From: JBGPYB01 sp041493035
GTDB taxonomy: Bacteria > Acidobacteriota > Vicinamibacteria > Fen-336
NCBI GenBank assembly: GCA_041493035.1
Contig: JBGPYB010000085.1
Coordinates: 1 to 20,431 of the forward strand
DNA: 20,431 nucleotides
Direction: 5' to 3'
This document shows positions 20,145 to 20,431 of this stretch, piece by piece (the first letter of the stretch is position 1; every line of letters begins with the position of its first letter). The position numbers were made by a program, and so were the translations under genes. Under the pieces are notes generated by a model. It searched no databases. It had not been told where the DNA came from and was given only the letters and a program-made list of their open reading frames with translations.

Positions 20145-20431
20145 ATGCACGTTCGAGTGTGCCCCGAATGCGGCGAGGAATTCCGGCCGGAGATCGTCCA
20201 CTGCTCCGATTGCGGAGCGCTGTTGCGAGACCGGTTCGAGGAAGGGGGCGATGGAGCGGCCGGGCGAGTCCCTGGGGGGGAATCCGAGCGGCTGTCTGTC
20301 GGTCCCGGGACCGACGGGACCTACGTTCGTATCTTCCGAGCGGACCGGGCGTCCGACGTCGAGCCGTTGGCCGTCCTCCTGGGTCAAGCGCAGATCCCTT
20401 TTCGCGTGCGCGGCGCTCAGATGTCCTTCGA
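20145..20431 (+). CDS. Zinc-ribbon protein with DUF2007-like domain, 3' end missing
   Basis: Reading from ATG 20145 the frame stays open for 95 codons to the window edge. It begins MHVRVCPECGEEFRPEIVHC then SDCG: a Cys4 zinc ribbon (C6-x2-C9 and C20-x2-C23). After a Gly-rich linker, TYVRIFRADRASDVEPLAVLLGQAQIPFRVRG resembles the start of DUF2007 (putative prokaryotic signal-transducing protein), where a short alpha/beta unit follows the ribbon. It is divergent from the EamA gene with only 18 bases between the start codons. The same bases are open antisense to this gene, but the ribbon cysteines and domain order make this strand the real one. The function is unknown. Confidence 0.75.
   Translation, partial: MHVRVCPECGEEFRPEIVHCSDCGALLRDRFEEGGDGAAGRVPGGESERLSVGPGTDGTYVRIFRADRASDVEPLAVLLGQAQIPFRVRGAQMSF

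Noticed and set aside
1..20431. CRISPR array, tRNA, rRNA, transposase or phage genes
   Set aside because: I found no regularly spaced direct repeats, no cloverleaf-like intergenic sequence and no gap large enough for an RNA gene outside coding regions, and no product resembling a transposase, integrase or phage protein.

Overview
This 20.4 kb window comes from a compact, G+C-rich bacterial chromosome. It holds seventeen genes, two of them cut by the window edges, and no gap between genes exceeds 80 bases. I see no rRNA, tRNA, CRISPR array, insertion sequence or phage gene. The protein families are FG-GAP/VCBS and CRTAC1 (ASPIC/UnbV) beta-propellers, TPR-rich secreted proteins, a DUF1080 protein, a membrane-fused spermidine-synthase-like protein, FGE-sulfatase-like proteins and an amicyanin-type cupredoxin. 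This mix is typical of Acidobacteriota and of some Planctomycetota, Verrucomicrobiota or uncultured relatives. That placement is an inference from gene content, because no marker gene is present.

Layout. (A) 1-4196, plus strand: an FG-GAP repeat protein (5' end missing), an exported DUF1080 protein and a large TPR protein, probably one operon. (B) 10528 down to 4219, minus strand: an exported cupredoxin, a polytopic membrane protein fused to a spermidine-synthase-like domain, a mazE-mazF toxin-antitoxin pair with its own promoter, and a membrane-anchored SGNH-hydrolase/TPR protein. (C) 10608-12293, plus: a CRTAC1-type propeller divergent from the cupredoxin across 79 bases. (D) 15261 down to 12290, minus: a second CRTAC1 propeller with a twin-arginine signal, translationally coupled to a glycoside-hydrolase-5-like gene. 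(E) 15317-17220, plus: two tandem, signal-peptide-bearing FGE-sulfatase-like paralogues. (F) 20126 down to 17226, minus: an EamA transporter, a monoacylglycerol-lipase-like hydrolase and a DUF3810 membrane protein, tightly coupled. (G) From 20145, plus: the start of a zinc-ribbon/DUF2007-like protein that runs off the window.

Much of the window (A to E) encodes proteins predicted to act outside the cytoplasm: calcium-binding propellers, TPR scaffolds, a copper protein and sugar-active or FGE-like folds. The only clear stress or mobile-type module is mazEF, which has a near-consensus sigma70 promoter, a leader with a purine-rich Shine-Dalgarno-like stretch and a palindromic operator candidate. 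Most neighbouring operons lack obvious Shine-Dalgarno sequences, and several have -10-like hexamers only 6-10 bases before the start codon, which would suit leaderless transcripts. The most unusual features are the SGNH domain interrupted by TPRs, the tandem FGE-like pair without the catalytic cysteines, the spermidine-synthase-like domain without the usual catalytic aspartate motif, and the cupredoxin/CRTAC1 divergent pair sharing a perfect inverted repeat. I do not find a complete, clearly new defence or mobile system here.
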